A DNA stretch of 64,000 nucleotides from Rhizobium rhizogenes NBRC 13257. Its GTDB lineage: Bacteria; Pseudomonadota; Alphaproteobacteria; Rhizobiales; Rhizobiaceae. Below, piece after piece: positions 17,811 through 25,596 of this stretch. The DNA is taken from the NCBI RefSeq assembly GCF_000696095.1, contig NZ_BAYX01000011.1:62001-126000 (forward strand). The letters are read 5' to 3'. The notes beneath the pieces were generated by a model that had not been told where the DNA came from, searched no databases, and saw only the letters and a program-made list of their open reading frames with translations. A program made the position numbers and the translations under genes. Every line of letters starts with the position of its first letter. Positions within the stretch are counted from its first letter, which is position 1.

Positions 17811-18707
17811 TTATTTCCCTGAGTTTTCTGCTGCTACCAGCGCTTCCAGCCCTACCGGATCGTCAGTGGTGATCTGGTCCACCCGAAGTGCGAGAAGCCG
17901 CATCACTTTCGGCAGTATTTCCTTCGTTGCCGCGCGAATGGTGTAGGCGTCCACCTCCAGGCCATGGGCTTGGAATGCCCCGATCAGGTCAAACCCTTCG
18001 GCATCGGCGAACAATATCAGCTCGTGGGCGAGATATATCATCTCCGCGCGCGGAGATGCAGCGATGGCACAGGCAACAAAGCCTGCGAAATCCCGGTTTT
18101 CACGCAACCGTTCGCTCGCGCCATTATGGCAGGGGTCGTAGCCGATCGGCATATCAGGAACGGCTTGCGACAGTCGCTCAACCGCTTCGGCATCGCCGGC
18201 GGAAAGGATGACGGACCGCGCGACCGGAGTGATCACCTTCGCAAAAGCGGCAATATCGCCTTCGCCTATGCTGGAGGATGGCGCCTTCAGATCCAGTTGC
18301 AGCATTGCATCCGGCGAATAGCCGGCATCACGGATGAGCGCCGCCAGATCTTCAATCAGCAGGATCGGGTGAGCCGTCCGGTTTCCATCACCATCGCGAA
18401 GACGCAGATGGGCAAAATCTTCGCGCGTGGCAGAGATAAGCGGCCCCTTGCCGGTGGTCGCCGGATGCAGATCCTCGTCATGCAGGACAACGAAACCATC
18501 GCCGCCATAGCGCTGCAGATCGATCTCCATGCTGGCGCCGATCGCCATTCCCTCAACGATCCGTGATTGCGTGAATGCGATGTCGCCGGCAAAGCGCCGC
18601 CCGCGATGCCATTTGAGGAGACAGCGATGGCCATCTAAATCAATGTGGAGGCCGCGGCGGTCAGGCATTGTGGAACTGCTGTTCGTCATTTTGGTTCGGC
18701 TCTGCAT
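17811..18707 (-). CDS. Glycerophosphodiester phosphodiesterase family protein
   Basis: The protein has 298 residues or slightly fewer; M7 or M14 are alternative starts. The GDPD barrel signature is present but modified. The first catalytic pair is His34-Arg35 in KWHRGRR, the metal ligands are Glu61 and Asp63 in MEIDLQR, and the second catalytic His is 76 in VVLHDEDLHPATTGKG. The usual PENT element after HRG is missing, so the loop differs from the standard enzyme. C-terminal strands include VDAYTIRAA and VDQITTDDP, the usual barrel closure. It should hydrolyse glycerophosphodiesters to glycerol-3-phosphate and an alcohol, in the cytosol because no signal peptide is seen. It converges with the synthetase gene. 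Confidence 0.8.
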   Translation of the reverse strand: MQSRTKMTNSSSTMPDRRGLHIDLDGHRCLLKWHRGRRFAGDIAFTQSRIVEGMAIGASMEIDLQRYGGDGFVVLHDEDLHPATTGKGPLISATREDFAHLRLRDGDGNRTAHPILLIEDLAALIRDAGYSPDAMLQLDLKAPSSSIGEGDIAAFAKVITPVARSVILSAGDAEAVERLSQAVPDMPIGYDPCHNGASERLRENRDFAGFVACAIAASPRAEMIYLAHELILFADAEGFDLIGAFQAHGLEVDAYTIRAATKEILPKVMRLLALRVDQITTDDPVGLEALVAAENSGK

Positions 18708-18982
18708 TCGTTTGGCGAGGGAGCCTCGCTATCACGGAAATTGTGACAGGACGACGTCGCCTGTGCCGAAAATGCCATAGAACGCACCTATTCGCACGAC
18801 ACGGTCGGCGATAACGTTTTCGACGCCGTAGATCGACACAACAAGGTCTTCCCTATTTGGCTCCAAGAAGTTAAGTCACTCTTTTTCTTATCAGAAGCTG
18901 AATATTTATGTTTCATTAACCCGCTTGCCTTAGCAGCCCACACCCCGGCGTTCACGCCGCGTCGCATGCAAGGAATTCATGA

Positions 18983-19453
18983 ATGGCCCCCCACTACCAA
19001 TCCTCCACCCCGGAGATCTTCCAACGCAAGATCTCCGACTTCTGTACGTTGCGGCTGGCGCCATTACTGCAACAGCGGACCTTCGAAAACGTCCGGGCCT
19101 ACATGATTGGTCTCGTTCAGTTTCGATCGAATCCTCCCACAAGAGCCGGCAAGATCGATTGGCAGGCGATCGCCCTTGCCTGCGACATGGAGAGCGAACT
19201 CACGACCGAAGTGAAACGCGCGGTTCAGCCGGGTTTCGATGCCATCGCCCGCTATCTGGGAATGAGCAAGCCAAGCAAACTAAGCCCGAGCACCGCCCTT
19301 CCCCGCCGCCCTCCGAGCAAGCGGGGCAAGAGTACCGGTGCGAGCAACTCCCAGACGCCGACCACCTCTCTCAGAAAGCCGAAAGCTACATCTTCAGACA
19401 GACGATCGGCACCACTTATAACGATATCGAATCGCAGCCGTTGGGCTCCATAA
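18983..19453 (+). pseudogene. Probable remnant of an integrase/transposase-like gene
   Basis: The first 90 residues of this frame look like genuine coding sequence (QRTFENVRAYMIGLVQFRSN, then IDWQAIALACDMESELTTE). They resemble the N-terminal region of tyrosine-recombinase-like integrases found on rhizobial replicons. The last 60 residues are low-complexity, rich in Ser, Thr, Lys, Arg and Pro, and the frame ends far short of any catalytic domain. No Arg-His-Arg-Tyr residues are visible. A start at 18983 follows AAGGAATTC, though an overlapping ATG at 18979 opens another frame. I read it as a truncated mobile-element gene; a short unknown protein remains possible. Confidence 0.4.
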
Positions 19454-19620
19454 GGTCACGCCTCTAGAGATGCTCATCCAGAGCCGAAAGGCTCGGCCTA
19501 TATTCGCACCAATCGGGATGGCCGACAGCTGGTCCGACCATCCCAATCAACAAGTTCGCTATTTCAGATCAAGCGCCTCAGCCTTGCATGTGCCAAGGCT
19601 TCGGTTTGTCTTGTTAGACC

Positions 19621-21147
19621 TCATGCGACTTCCGCCGACAATCGCTCGAAAATCGGTATTAGCCGAGGATGGCGACCGGCGGGTGGATGCTGGATCTCGA
19701 CAATGCGGCCGATCTTCCTCTCCCGCTTCAACCATTCCCGCAGTGTTTCCGCGCAGGTGTGATCGAGATAATGCAGGTCCCCGCCAGCAATCCGCACTTT
19801 GCGGCTCGCCGGAAGCGTCTCCAGCATATTGAGGAGGAGCGGCACATCTTTGCACGTCGCCACTCCAGCAAGAGCGACATGAACCACCTCCGCATCCTCC
19901 GACCGATCGATGGCAAGTTTACGCCGCAGATACGGGAAGACTTCGAGGATCGACAGTGCCAGACCAAGCGCGACACCGACAAGCAGGTCCTGCACAACGA
20001 CCATAGCAACGGTCGCCGCCCAGATCCCGACCGGCACCCAGCCGTGATGATCGAACAGATGGCGCACATGATGAAGGCTGATCAGCCGCCATCCGGTGAC
20101 AAGCAGCACGGCCGCCAGCGCCGTCAGCGGCACAAGACCGAGCAATTGCGGCAGGAGCGCCACAAGCCCAAGGATCCAGACGCCGTGCAGGACCGCCGAG
20201 GCTCGTGTCCGCGCCCCCGCCTGGATATTGGCCGAAGAGCGAACGATGACACCGGTGATCGGCAAGGCACCGAGGAAACCGCATAGCGCATTGCCGATAC
20301 CCTGCGCGAAAAGCTCCTTGTTGAAACGCGTCCTGACGCCGTCATGCATGCGGTCGACAGCAGCGGCTGATAGTAGCGTCTCGGCACTGGCAATGACCGC
20401 AATCACCAAGGTCGTGACGATAATGCCCGGCTGCACCATTTGCCGGAAGCTTTCCATCGTCGGCAACGAGATACTCTCGATCAATGAGGTCGGCACCTCG
20501 ACCCTGGCGATCGGCAATTGCAGGGCGACGGTCAATACCGTTCCCGCCGCGACGCCAACAAGCGCACCAGGCACCAGCAGAAGCGATTTCGGCCGGAACT
20601 TCTCCCAACCGATCATGGCGAGCAGGGAAATCAGACCGACCAGCAAGGCGGCGGCCTCCTTCGTCAGCCCGGTCCCCCAGAGGCGCCCGATCGTTTTCTC
20701 CATGGCGGTGACGTTTTCGATGCCGCCAGCCGCCGGCTGGGCGCCCATCAGGACGTGCACCTGCCCGAGAATGATGAGGATGCCGATGCCGGCGAGCATG
20801 CCGTGGACGACAGCCGGCGAAATTGCCCGAAACCAGGAGCCGATCCGCAGGAAACCGGCAAGAACTTGCAGAAGCCCGGCAACGACCAGCACCGGCCCGA
20901 GCATGGTGATCCCATATTGCTCGACAAAGCTGAAAACGATCACGGCAAGACCGGCGGCCGGGCCGGAGACCTGCAGCGGTGATCCAGCCAGGAATCCGAC
21001 CACAACGCCACCGACAATGCCGGAAATCAGGCCCATCGCCACGGGCACGCCTGAGGCGACGGCAATACCGAGGCAGAGAGGAATGGCGACGAGGAAAACG
21101 ACCAGGGAGGAAGCAAAGTCGCGGGAAATATTGGAGCTGTTGTTCAT
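19621..21147 (-). CDS. SulP-family anion transporter with C-terminal STAS domain
   Basis: This 508-residue inner-membrane transporter has about 12 hydrophobic segments (first: FASSLVVFLVAIPLCLGIAV) and the SulP consensus regions SPLQVSGPAAGLAVIVFSFV and NALCGFLGALPITGVIVRSS. Its cytosolic C-terminus of about 110 residues resembles STAS (LLLNMLETLPASRKVRIAGG). I chose the ATG at 21147 because GGAG, formed by the last codons of the preceding carbonic anhydrase gene, lies 7 bases upstream; the two genes are therefore translationally coupled. Paired with a carbonic anhydrase, the likely substrate is bicarbonate, as in BicA-like systems, although sulfate cannot be excluded. Confidence 0.85.
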   Translation of the reverse strand: MNNSSNISRDFASSLVVFLVAIPLCLGIAVASGVPVAMGLISGIVGGVVVGFLAGSPLQVSGPAAGLAVIVFSFVEQYGITMLGPVLVVAGLLQVLAGFLRIGSWFRAISPAVVHGMLAGIGILIILGQVHVLMGAQPAAGGIENVTAMEKTIGRLWGTGLTKEAAALLVGLISLLAMIGWEKFRPKSLLLVPGALVGVAAGTVLTVALQLPIARVEVPTSLIESISLPTMESFRQMVQPGIIVTTLVIAVIASAETLLSAAAVDRMHDGVRTRFNKELFAQGIGNALCGFLGALPITGVIVRSSANIQAGARTRASAVLHGVWILGLVALLPQLLGLVPLTALAAVLLVTGWRLISLHHVRHLFDHHGWVPVGIWAATVAMVVVQDLLVGVALGLALSILEVFPYLRRKLAIDRSEDAEVVHVALAGVATCKDVPLLLNMLETLPASRKVRIAGGDLHYLDHTCAETLREWLKRERKIGRIVEIQHPPAGRHPRLIPIFERLSAEVA

Positions 21148-21151
21148 GACA

Positions 21152-21856
21152 CTACTCCGCGGCAAAGGCTGACGCAGCCTGCGGCATGACCCGCGAATGA
21201 CCGCGACCGGTCACGGCGACCGGCAATGGTCGGTTTTCATGTATTTCGGTAAAGCTCGCGGTCGCGCCGTCGTAAACTTGGACCTCGCCGGTCTCGATAT
21301 CGAAGAACCAGCCATGCAACGTTACGTCGTTGGTCGCAAGCTTGGCCGCAACAGAGGGATGCGTGCGAAGATGGTTCAGCTGGACAACCACATTCTCCAT
21401 GGCGACGGCCCGCACCTTTTGCCGTTCGGACAAATCGGCCGGATAGGCCTCACAAACGATCGAGTGGGCGGCATAGCTGTGTTTCAGCCAGGCGGAGACA
21501 TTCGGCATCGGCTTCAGCAATTCCGGGCAGCATAGCCCTTTCATTGCGCCGCAATCGGAGTGCCCGCAAACGATGATGTCGCGGACCCCGAGCGCCAGGA
21601 CGGCATATTCGATGGCAGAGGACACGCCGCCATTTGCGGTGGAAAACGGCGGAACGATGTTGCCGGCATTGCGGCATACAAACAACTCCCCCGGTCCCGA
21701 TTGCGTGATTGTTTCCGGCATCACCCGGCTGTCCGCGCAGGAAATCATCAGGGCCTGCGGTTGCTGGCCTTCCTGCGCGAGCCTGCGATAAAGCGCCGAA
21801 TGGTTGGGAAAGACCGCGCCGCGGAAGCTCGAGATACCTTTTAGCAAATCATTCAT
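21152..21856 (-). CDS. Beta-class carbonic anhydrase
   Basis: The 234-residue enzyme interconverts CO2 and bicarbonate. The zinc ligands are Cys40 (MISCADSRVMPE), His99 and Cys102 (IIVCGHSDCGAMKGL), and the Asp42-Arg44 dyad is intact. Together with CRNAGNIVPP this marks clade-B beta-carbonic anhydrases. No signal peptide is seen, so it is cytosolic. It is the first gene of a pair with the SulP transporter, whose ribosome site overlaps its stop region. The pair probably supplies bicarbonate for carboxylases or balances intracellular pH. A GGACC-type purine stretch precedes the ATG at 21856. Confidence 0.92.
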   Translation of the reverse strand: MNDLLKGISSFRGAVFPNHSALYRRLAQEGQQPQALMISCADSRVMPETITQSGPGELFVCRNAGNIVPPFSTANGGVSSAIEYAVLALGVRDIIVCGHSDCGAMKGLCCPELLKPMPNVSAWLKHSYAAHSIVCEAYPADLSERQKVRAVAMENVVVQLNHLRTHPSVAAKLATNDVTLHGWFFDIETGEVQVYDGATASFTEIHENRPLPVAVTGRGHSRVMPQAASAFAAE

Positions 21857-22094
21857 GTCTGGTCCTTTTGTTGAGGGGCCGGACAGAAGGCTGGGGGTGC
21901 ACCCTAGCCCGGCAAATTAGCACATGCATATTTGTGCAAGTGCGAAATAAGAAAGGGGTGCCGTAAAGGAAATGGCCGTAGCGTCCATTCGTCAGCGCTG
22001 CGGCGTCAAAATAATGTGAGCATATCGTGAGATGATTTTGCTTGATCCATATGCCACCGCTTCGAGGCGATCGCGCTATGTGGGAACAAGCAGG

Positions 22095-23891
22095 TCAATT
22101 GACGGTGACGCTCTTCCAGCCGCCGTCATAGATCCAGAGTTTATGATTGGTCGTATCGTATTGCATGGGCACCATACCGTTCACCGGAGTCGGTACGCCC
22201 GTGGGAGCGCCGGCTGTCGCAGGTATGTATGGGAACCCGGCAGAGGCATTGGTGGGCAATGATTGCTGTCCTATCTGGACGCTCCCGCCAGACGGATTAA
22301 GCGCGAGCGGCTTTGCTAAGGCGCCCGCCTGTATGCTTTGAAAAACAAAGAGATCATTGACCGGATCATACCCCATGCCGAGGCGCTTTTCCGGAGAGGC
22401 GAAGTCGGCGATATAGACATTGCCGCTGTTGGTACAGGCGTTGCTCCCATAGGCACAGGTTTTCCAGGAGACATTTGCGGCGGATGCCTGCGCTCTCAGT
22501 GTTCCGGCGAAATCCCATGGGTAAGCGGCAGAAGGGTTTCCATATCCAACGCCATGCGCGCCTTTGCTGACGATCTGCAAGCCGGTAATCGTGCTGTCGA
22601 TGCTGTATGCGGCGTTAACGCCACTCAAAGGACCGGCCATGATCAGGCCCGTCATGTTGTTTTTGGTGGTTCTGCTCGTTGCTTGAATGGCAACGCTTTG
22701 ATTTTTCCCCGATAGGCTGAAGTTATTTATAGTCAGATTTTGGACCCAGGGCGCTCCCGAGGTGTCGATGAGCAGTGCGGGATATGCTGCCAATCCAGCA
22801 GCGCTGGGGTCGGTGCATTGCAGATTGTTGAATGTCGCCGGTCCCTTGAAGTTCACACAGTACTTTTTGGGATTTTTGACCAGGACATTCGACCATACGG
22901 AATCATCGGCGTAGAAATCGCTCCATATCCCATAGCTTTCAGGATTATAGACTGCGATGTTGCTGTAAACCGAATTTGGAGAATAGGTGGCGAAACCAAT
23001 TCCGGATTGATCCAGATGACTGTTTTTCGGATCGATTTTGGCACCGTATGAGGAGATATTGCTCCAGGTCCCATACGCTCCTCCGCCGATGTCATTGATG
23101 AAGCCGACATAGGATTGAACATCAATTGCGTTGGAGATAATCGCGCCGCTGCCGCCGCCATTGTCTATCCCCGCTCCATTATGCCCTAAGATAGGACCAC
23201 TCGTTTCATCGCCGGAGCCGCAATTCGAGGTATGGATATTATCCAGAACTACAAAGGAAGGTCTTGCCCAGACACCCACGCTGCCCTTCATGGCGCCGAT
23301 GCCAATGCAATTGTTGTATCCCTCGCTAACCCGCAGATTCGTTCCGTGAAACCGATCCGCCTGGATCACGAATGCAACGCCGCCCCAAGGATTGCCGCCA
23401 AAGTATGCAGGCGTCGTATAGGATGCTCCCTTCGGCAGTGCGTCTATGCTTAGATTGTCAATGACGGTACCAGGTGCCGAAGCGAGTACATCAACAACGG
23501 GCGCGGCCGGGGAGCCGCTTGACGCATTCCACTGGATGATGGTTCCTGCACCTTGTCCTTGGATTTCCGTGGTGGAAGCAATTTTCAAAGTACTTGTTGC
23601 CGTGTTCAGGCAGAAGGTTCCCAAAGGTAAAATGAGTTTTCTGCCGGCGGCTGCCGCGACAGCTGCGTTCAGCGATTTCGTGGCGTCAATCGTGCAGGAG
23701 GGGTCACTGACGAGGCCGTAATCCAATGCGTTCACTGTTCCCGTGGGCGATGGAACAACACCCTGGGTCTCAGCCGCATTTGATAGCCTGCCGGAGTTCT
23801 TCAGATCCTCGGGGAAACCATTGGAAGGGGCGATTGTGCAAAGCAAAATGCACGCATGGGAAAATTTAAAGCGGAGAATTGTATTTCTCAT
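22095..23891 (-). CDS. Secreted right-handed beta-helix protein (pectate-lyase-like fold) with a tail-fibre-like C-terminus
   Basis: About 598 residues from the ATG at 23891, which has GGGAGA upstream and begins a signal peptide (MRNTILRFKFSHACILLCTI). Residues about 45-110 match the entry cap of pectate-lyase-3/GH28-like beta-helices (NALDYGLVSDPSCTIDATKS then AGRKLILPLGTFCL). About 350 residues of repeating short strands rich in Asn, Ser and Gly follow. The C-terminal 60 residues (IPATAGAPTGVPTPVNGMVP, then YDTTNHKLWIYDGGWKSV) resemble the tail-fibre/adhesin tip modules of phages. No catalytic residues can be named. Its base composition is more AT-rich than the neighbours, which suggests transfer. 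It may bind or cleave a polysaccharide at the cell surface. Confidence 0.65.
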   Translation of the reverse strand: MRNTILRFKFSHACILLCTIAPSNGFPEDLKNSGRLSNAAETQGVVPSPTGTVNALDYGLVSDPSCTIDATKSLNAAVAAAAGRKLILPLGTFCLNTATSTLKIASTTEIQGQGAGTIIQWNASSGSPAAPVVDVLASAPGTVIDNLSIDALPKGASYTTPAYFGGNPWGGVAFVIQADRFHGTNLRVSEGYNNCIGIGAMKGSVGVWARPSFVVLDNIHTSNCGSGDETSGPILGHNGAGIDNGGGSGAIISNAIDVQSYVGFINDIGGGAYGTWSNISSYGAKIDPKNSHLDQSGIGFATYSPNSVYSNIAVYNPESYGIWSDFYADDSVWSNVLVKNPKKYCVNFKGPATFNNLQCTDPSAAGLAAYPALLIDTSGAPWVQNLTINNFSLSGKNQSVAIQATSRTTKNNMTGLIMAGPLSGVNAAYSIDSTITGLQIVSKGAHGVGYGNPSAAYPWDFAGTLRAQASAANVSWKTCAYGSNACTNSGNVYIADFASPEKRLGMGYDPVNDLFVFQSIQAGALAKPLALNPSGGSVQIGQQSLPTNASAGFPYIPATAGAPTGVPTPVNGMVPMQYDTTNHKLWIYDGGWKSVTVN

Positions 23892-24311
23892 GAAAATCAT
23901 CTCCCATGGGCGAACGGTTCGCCCCCAAACATCCTCCACAATTCCAGCCAGCGCACGATATTGGAGGATGTAATATCCGCAATACAGACGGCGTCACTCC
24001 TATACGATATGACACCGCCATGCCTTTAGTGATGTGAACTTCGGCGGGATCAAAGCAAAACGCCATCGATCCCTGCCCAATTGCAAGGCCCAAAAATACA
24101 ACTATAAAACGTGATCAAGCGCGAAAAAAACTAAAAGTTGACAAACATAATGAGAACGACTAAGGTCTGAAAGTCGATATTTGCTTGCTGAGCTTTGGTT
24201 ACCGCGCGTTTAGCACCGCGCCCTGAACGAACCTTCCTTTCAAAAATCGTTATCATCATCCGCGACGCATTGGCGCCGTGGTTCTTTAATATTGCTATGA
24301 AAGGGTTCATC
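23892..24311 (+). promoter_or_regulatory. Divergent region with the cspA promoter and long 5' leader
   Basis: This 420-base spacer holds TTGACA at 24138-24143 and TAAGGT at 24161-24166, 17 bases apart, on the plus strand. Transcription from there would give a leader of about 140 bases before the cold-shock gene, similar to the structured leaders known for cspA genes. No ORF here looks coding. Confidence 0.45.
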
Positions 24312-24521
24312 ATGACCACTGGCACAGTTAAATGGTTTAATTCCACCAAGGGCTTCGGCTTCATTCAGCCTGACGACGGCGGCGCTGACGCTTTCGTTCA
24401 CATCTCTGCCGTCGAGCGCGCCGGAATGCGCGAAATCGTCGAAGGCCAGAAGATCGCCTACGAACTTGAGCGCGACAACAAGTCGGGCAAACTGTCTGCT
24501 TGCAACCTTCAGGCTGCTTGA
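24312..24521 (+). CDS. cspA: Cold-shock protein (CspA family)
   Basis: This 69-residue single cold-shock domain opens TTGTVKWFNSTKGFGFIQPD, with RNP1 (KGFGFIQ) and RNP2 (DAFVHIS) intact. It binds single-stranded RNA/DNA and acts as an RNA chaperone. I chose the ATG at 24312 because the family always starts at this point; an in-frame extension upstream runs through the leader and is not conserved-looking. It is followed by a strong hairpin terminator and two small genes of a typical rhizobial cold-shock neighbourhood. Confidence 0.95.
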   Translation: MTTGTVKWFNSTKGFGFIQPDDGGADAFVHISAVERAGMREIVEGQKIAYELERDNKSGKLSACNLQAA

Positions 24522-24583
24522 ATTGAGATCTGCTTTCCTTTGACCGCGGATGTACCGGCACTGTTGAGAGCATGATATCAGCG

Positions 24584-24612
24584 AGGTCAGGCAAGTTGCC
24601 TGGCCTTTTTTA
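24584..24612 (+). terminator. Rho-independent terminator after cspA
   Basis: GGTCAGGCAA (24585-24594) pairs with TTGCCTGGCC (24596-24605), directly followed by six T residues. This is the clearest intrinsic terminator in the window. It lies 40 bases before the next small gene, which may be reached by read-through or its own promoter. Confidence 0.85.
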
Positions 24613-24651
24613 TTGACGCCCGCTCAGCGGCCCTCAAATCCAGGACGCACC

Positions 24652-24876
24652 ATGACAGAGAAACACAGCAAATCTCGCCAGCAGGCGGAAATTGCGTTCG
24701 GTGACGCGCAATCGCAGTTCTTTGCTCGCAACAGCGCGGTCGACGAACTTGACTCGCTTGTCCGTGCACGGCAGGAAAAGACCTTGCGTCTGCGGGAGGC
24801 CCGCGAGGCAAAGGAATCCGAGACGCGGCTGAAAGTGGCCACTGCCCTTGCCGCAAAACGCGCAGGAAAAATCTGA
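24652..24876 (+). CDS. Small charged hypothetical protein next to cspA
   Basis: The 74-residue, highly charged, helical protein (SLVRARQEKTLRLREAREAK in the middle) starts at the ATG at 24652, preceded by CAGGACGC. No cysteine or membrane segment is visible. Small Lys/Arg/Glu-rich proteins often sit between cold-shock genes and DUF6481 genes in rhizobia, and the next gene starts only 35 bases later, so an operon is likely. The function is unknown; the charge pattern would fit RNA or ribosome binding, which is speculation. Confidence 0.65.
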   Translation: MTEKHSKSRQQAEIAFGDAQSQFFARNSAVDELDSLVRARQEKTLRLREAREAKESETRLKVATALAAKRAGKI

Positions 24877-24911
24877 GCTTCGGCTCAGAAGACAACAACC
24901 AGGACCGAGCA

Positions 24912-25292
24912 TTGAAAAACGCCAGAAACAACGAACTTTCCGATCGCCGCGGCGCGGCCAAGGAAGCGAAAGCTGCTCTTCTTAACGCCTTTCGCGCTGC
25001 AAAAGACAGCAACGACCCCGCCAAGCTTGCCAAGCAGGCAGAGCGCCAGGCCGTTGCCGCCGCCAGGGAAAAGCGACACGCCGAGCAGCAGCGAGCAAAG
25101 CTCGAGGAGCGCGAGCGCCTGCAGGCGGAGGCCATAGAACGCCAAGCTGCCGCTGAAGCCGCCGCCAAGGCCGAGATCGAAGCACGCGAGACGGCGGAGA
25201 AAGACCGCATCGCCCGCGAGATCGAGGAAGAAGCTGCCCGCAAGGCTGAGCGCGACCGTCGTTACGCCAGTCGCAAGGCGAGACAGGCATAA
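24912..25292 (+). CDS. DUF6481-type coiled-coil protein
   Basis: The 126-residue protein is made almost entirely of Ala, Glu, Arg and Lys and is predicted to form one long coiled coil (EIEARETAEKDRIAREIEEE). It starts at a TTG with AGGAC upstream. The opening KNARNNELSDRRGAAKEAKA and the Ala/Glu-rich body match the DUF6481 family, which in Rhizobiaceae lies near cold-shock genes. Its role is not known. The strand opposite it and the gene before it also reads open for hundreds of bases, a side effect of the codon bias and not a gene. Confidence 0.75.
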   Translation: MKNARNNELSDRRGAAKEAKAALLNAFRAAKDSNDPAKLAKQAERQAVAAAREKRHAEQQRAKLEERERLQAEAIERQAAAEAAAKAEIEARETAEKDRIAREIEEEAARKAERDRRYASRKARQA

Positions 25293-25342
25293 CGCCAAAC
25301 AAGCAGACCGGCTTCCGCTCGCGCCGTCGAGCCGTCGCCCTT

Positions 25343-25367
25343 GGAGCACGGGGTTGCCCCGCGCTCC
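25343..25367 (+). terminator. Strong hairpin after the DUF6481 gene
   Basis: GGAGCACGGGG (25343-25353) and CCCCGCGCTCC (25357-25367) pair over 11 bases with a 3-base loop, but no T-run follows. The remainder of the 304-base spacer up to 25596 shows no gene, only a moderately AT-rich stretch near 25500-25580 that probably holds the promoter of the radical SAM gene. Confidence 0.5.
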
Positions 25368-25596
25368 AGTTACTACCGAATCCCGCCCATCGAACAACGA
25401 GCGCCGGCCCGGCATAATCTCGCCGTAAGCCTAGGTCATCCCAGCCTTAAAGCGCCTCCGGCGTTACATAATGGCCGATGCTCCCCTTATTTGCGTCACT
25501 TTGACGCCCATCACATCAAGATCTTCTAATATCCCCTTGACGTAGCAAATGGAGTACATAAAGCTAAATTAGAAGTAGCTGGATTGGGGACATCGC

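Noticed and set aside
24587..25243. Ser/Arg/Ala-rich minus-strand frame opposite the DUF6481 region
   Set aside because: Low-complexity mirror of the Ala/Glu/Lys-rich genes on the plus strand.
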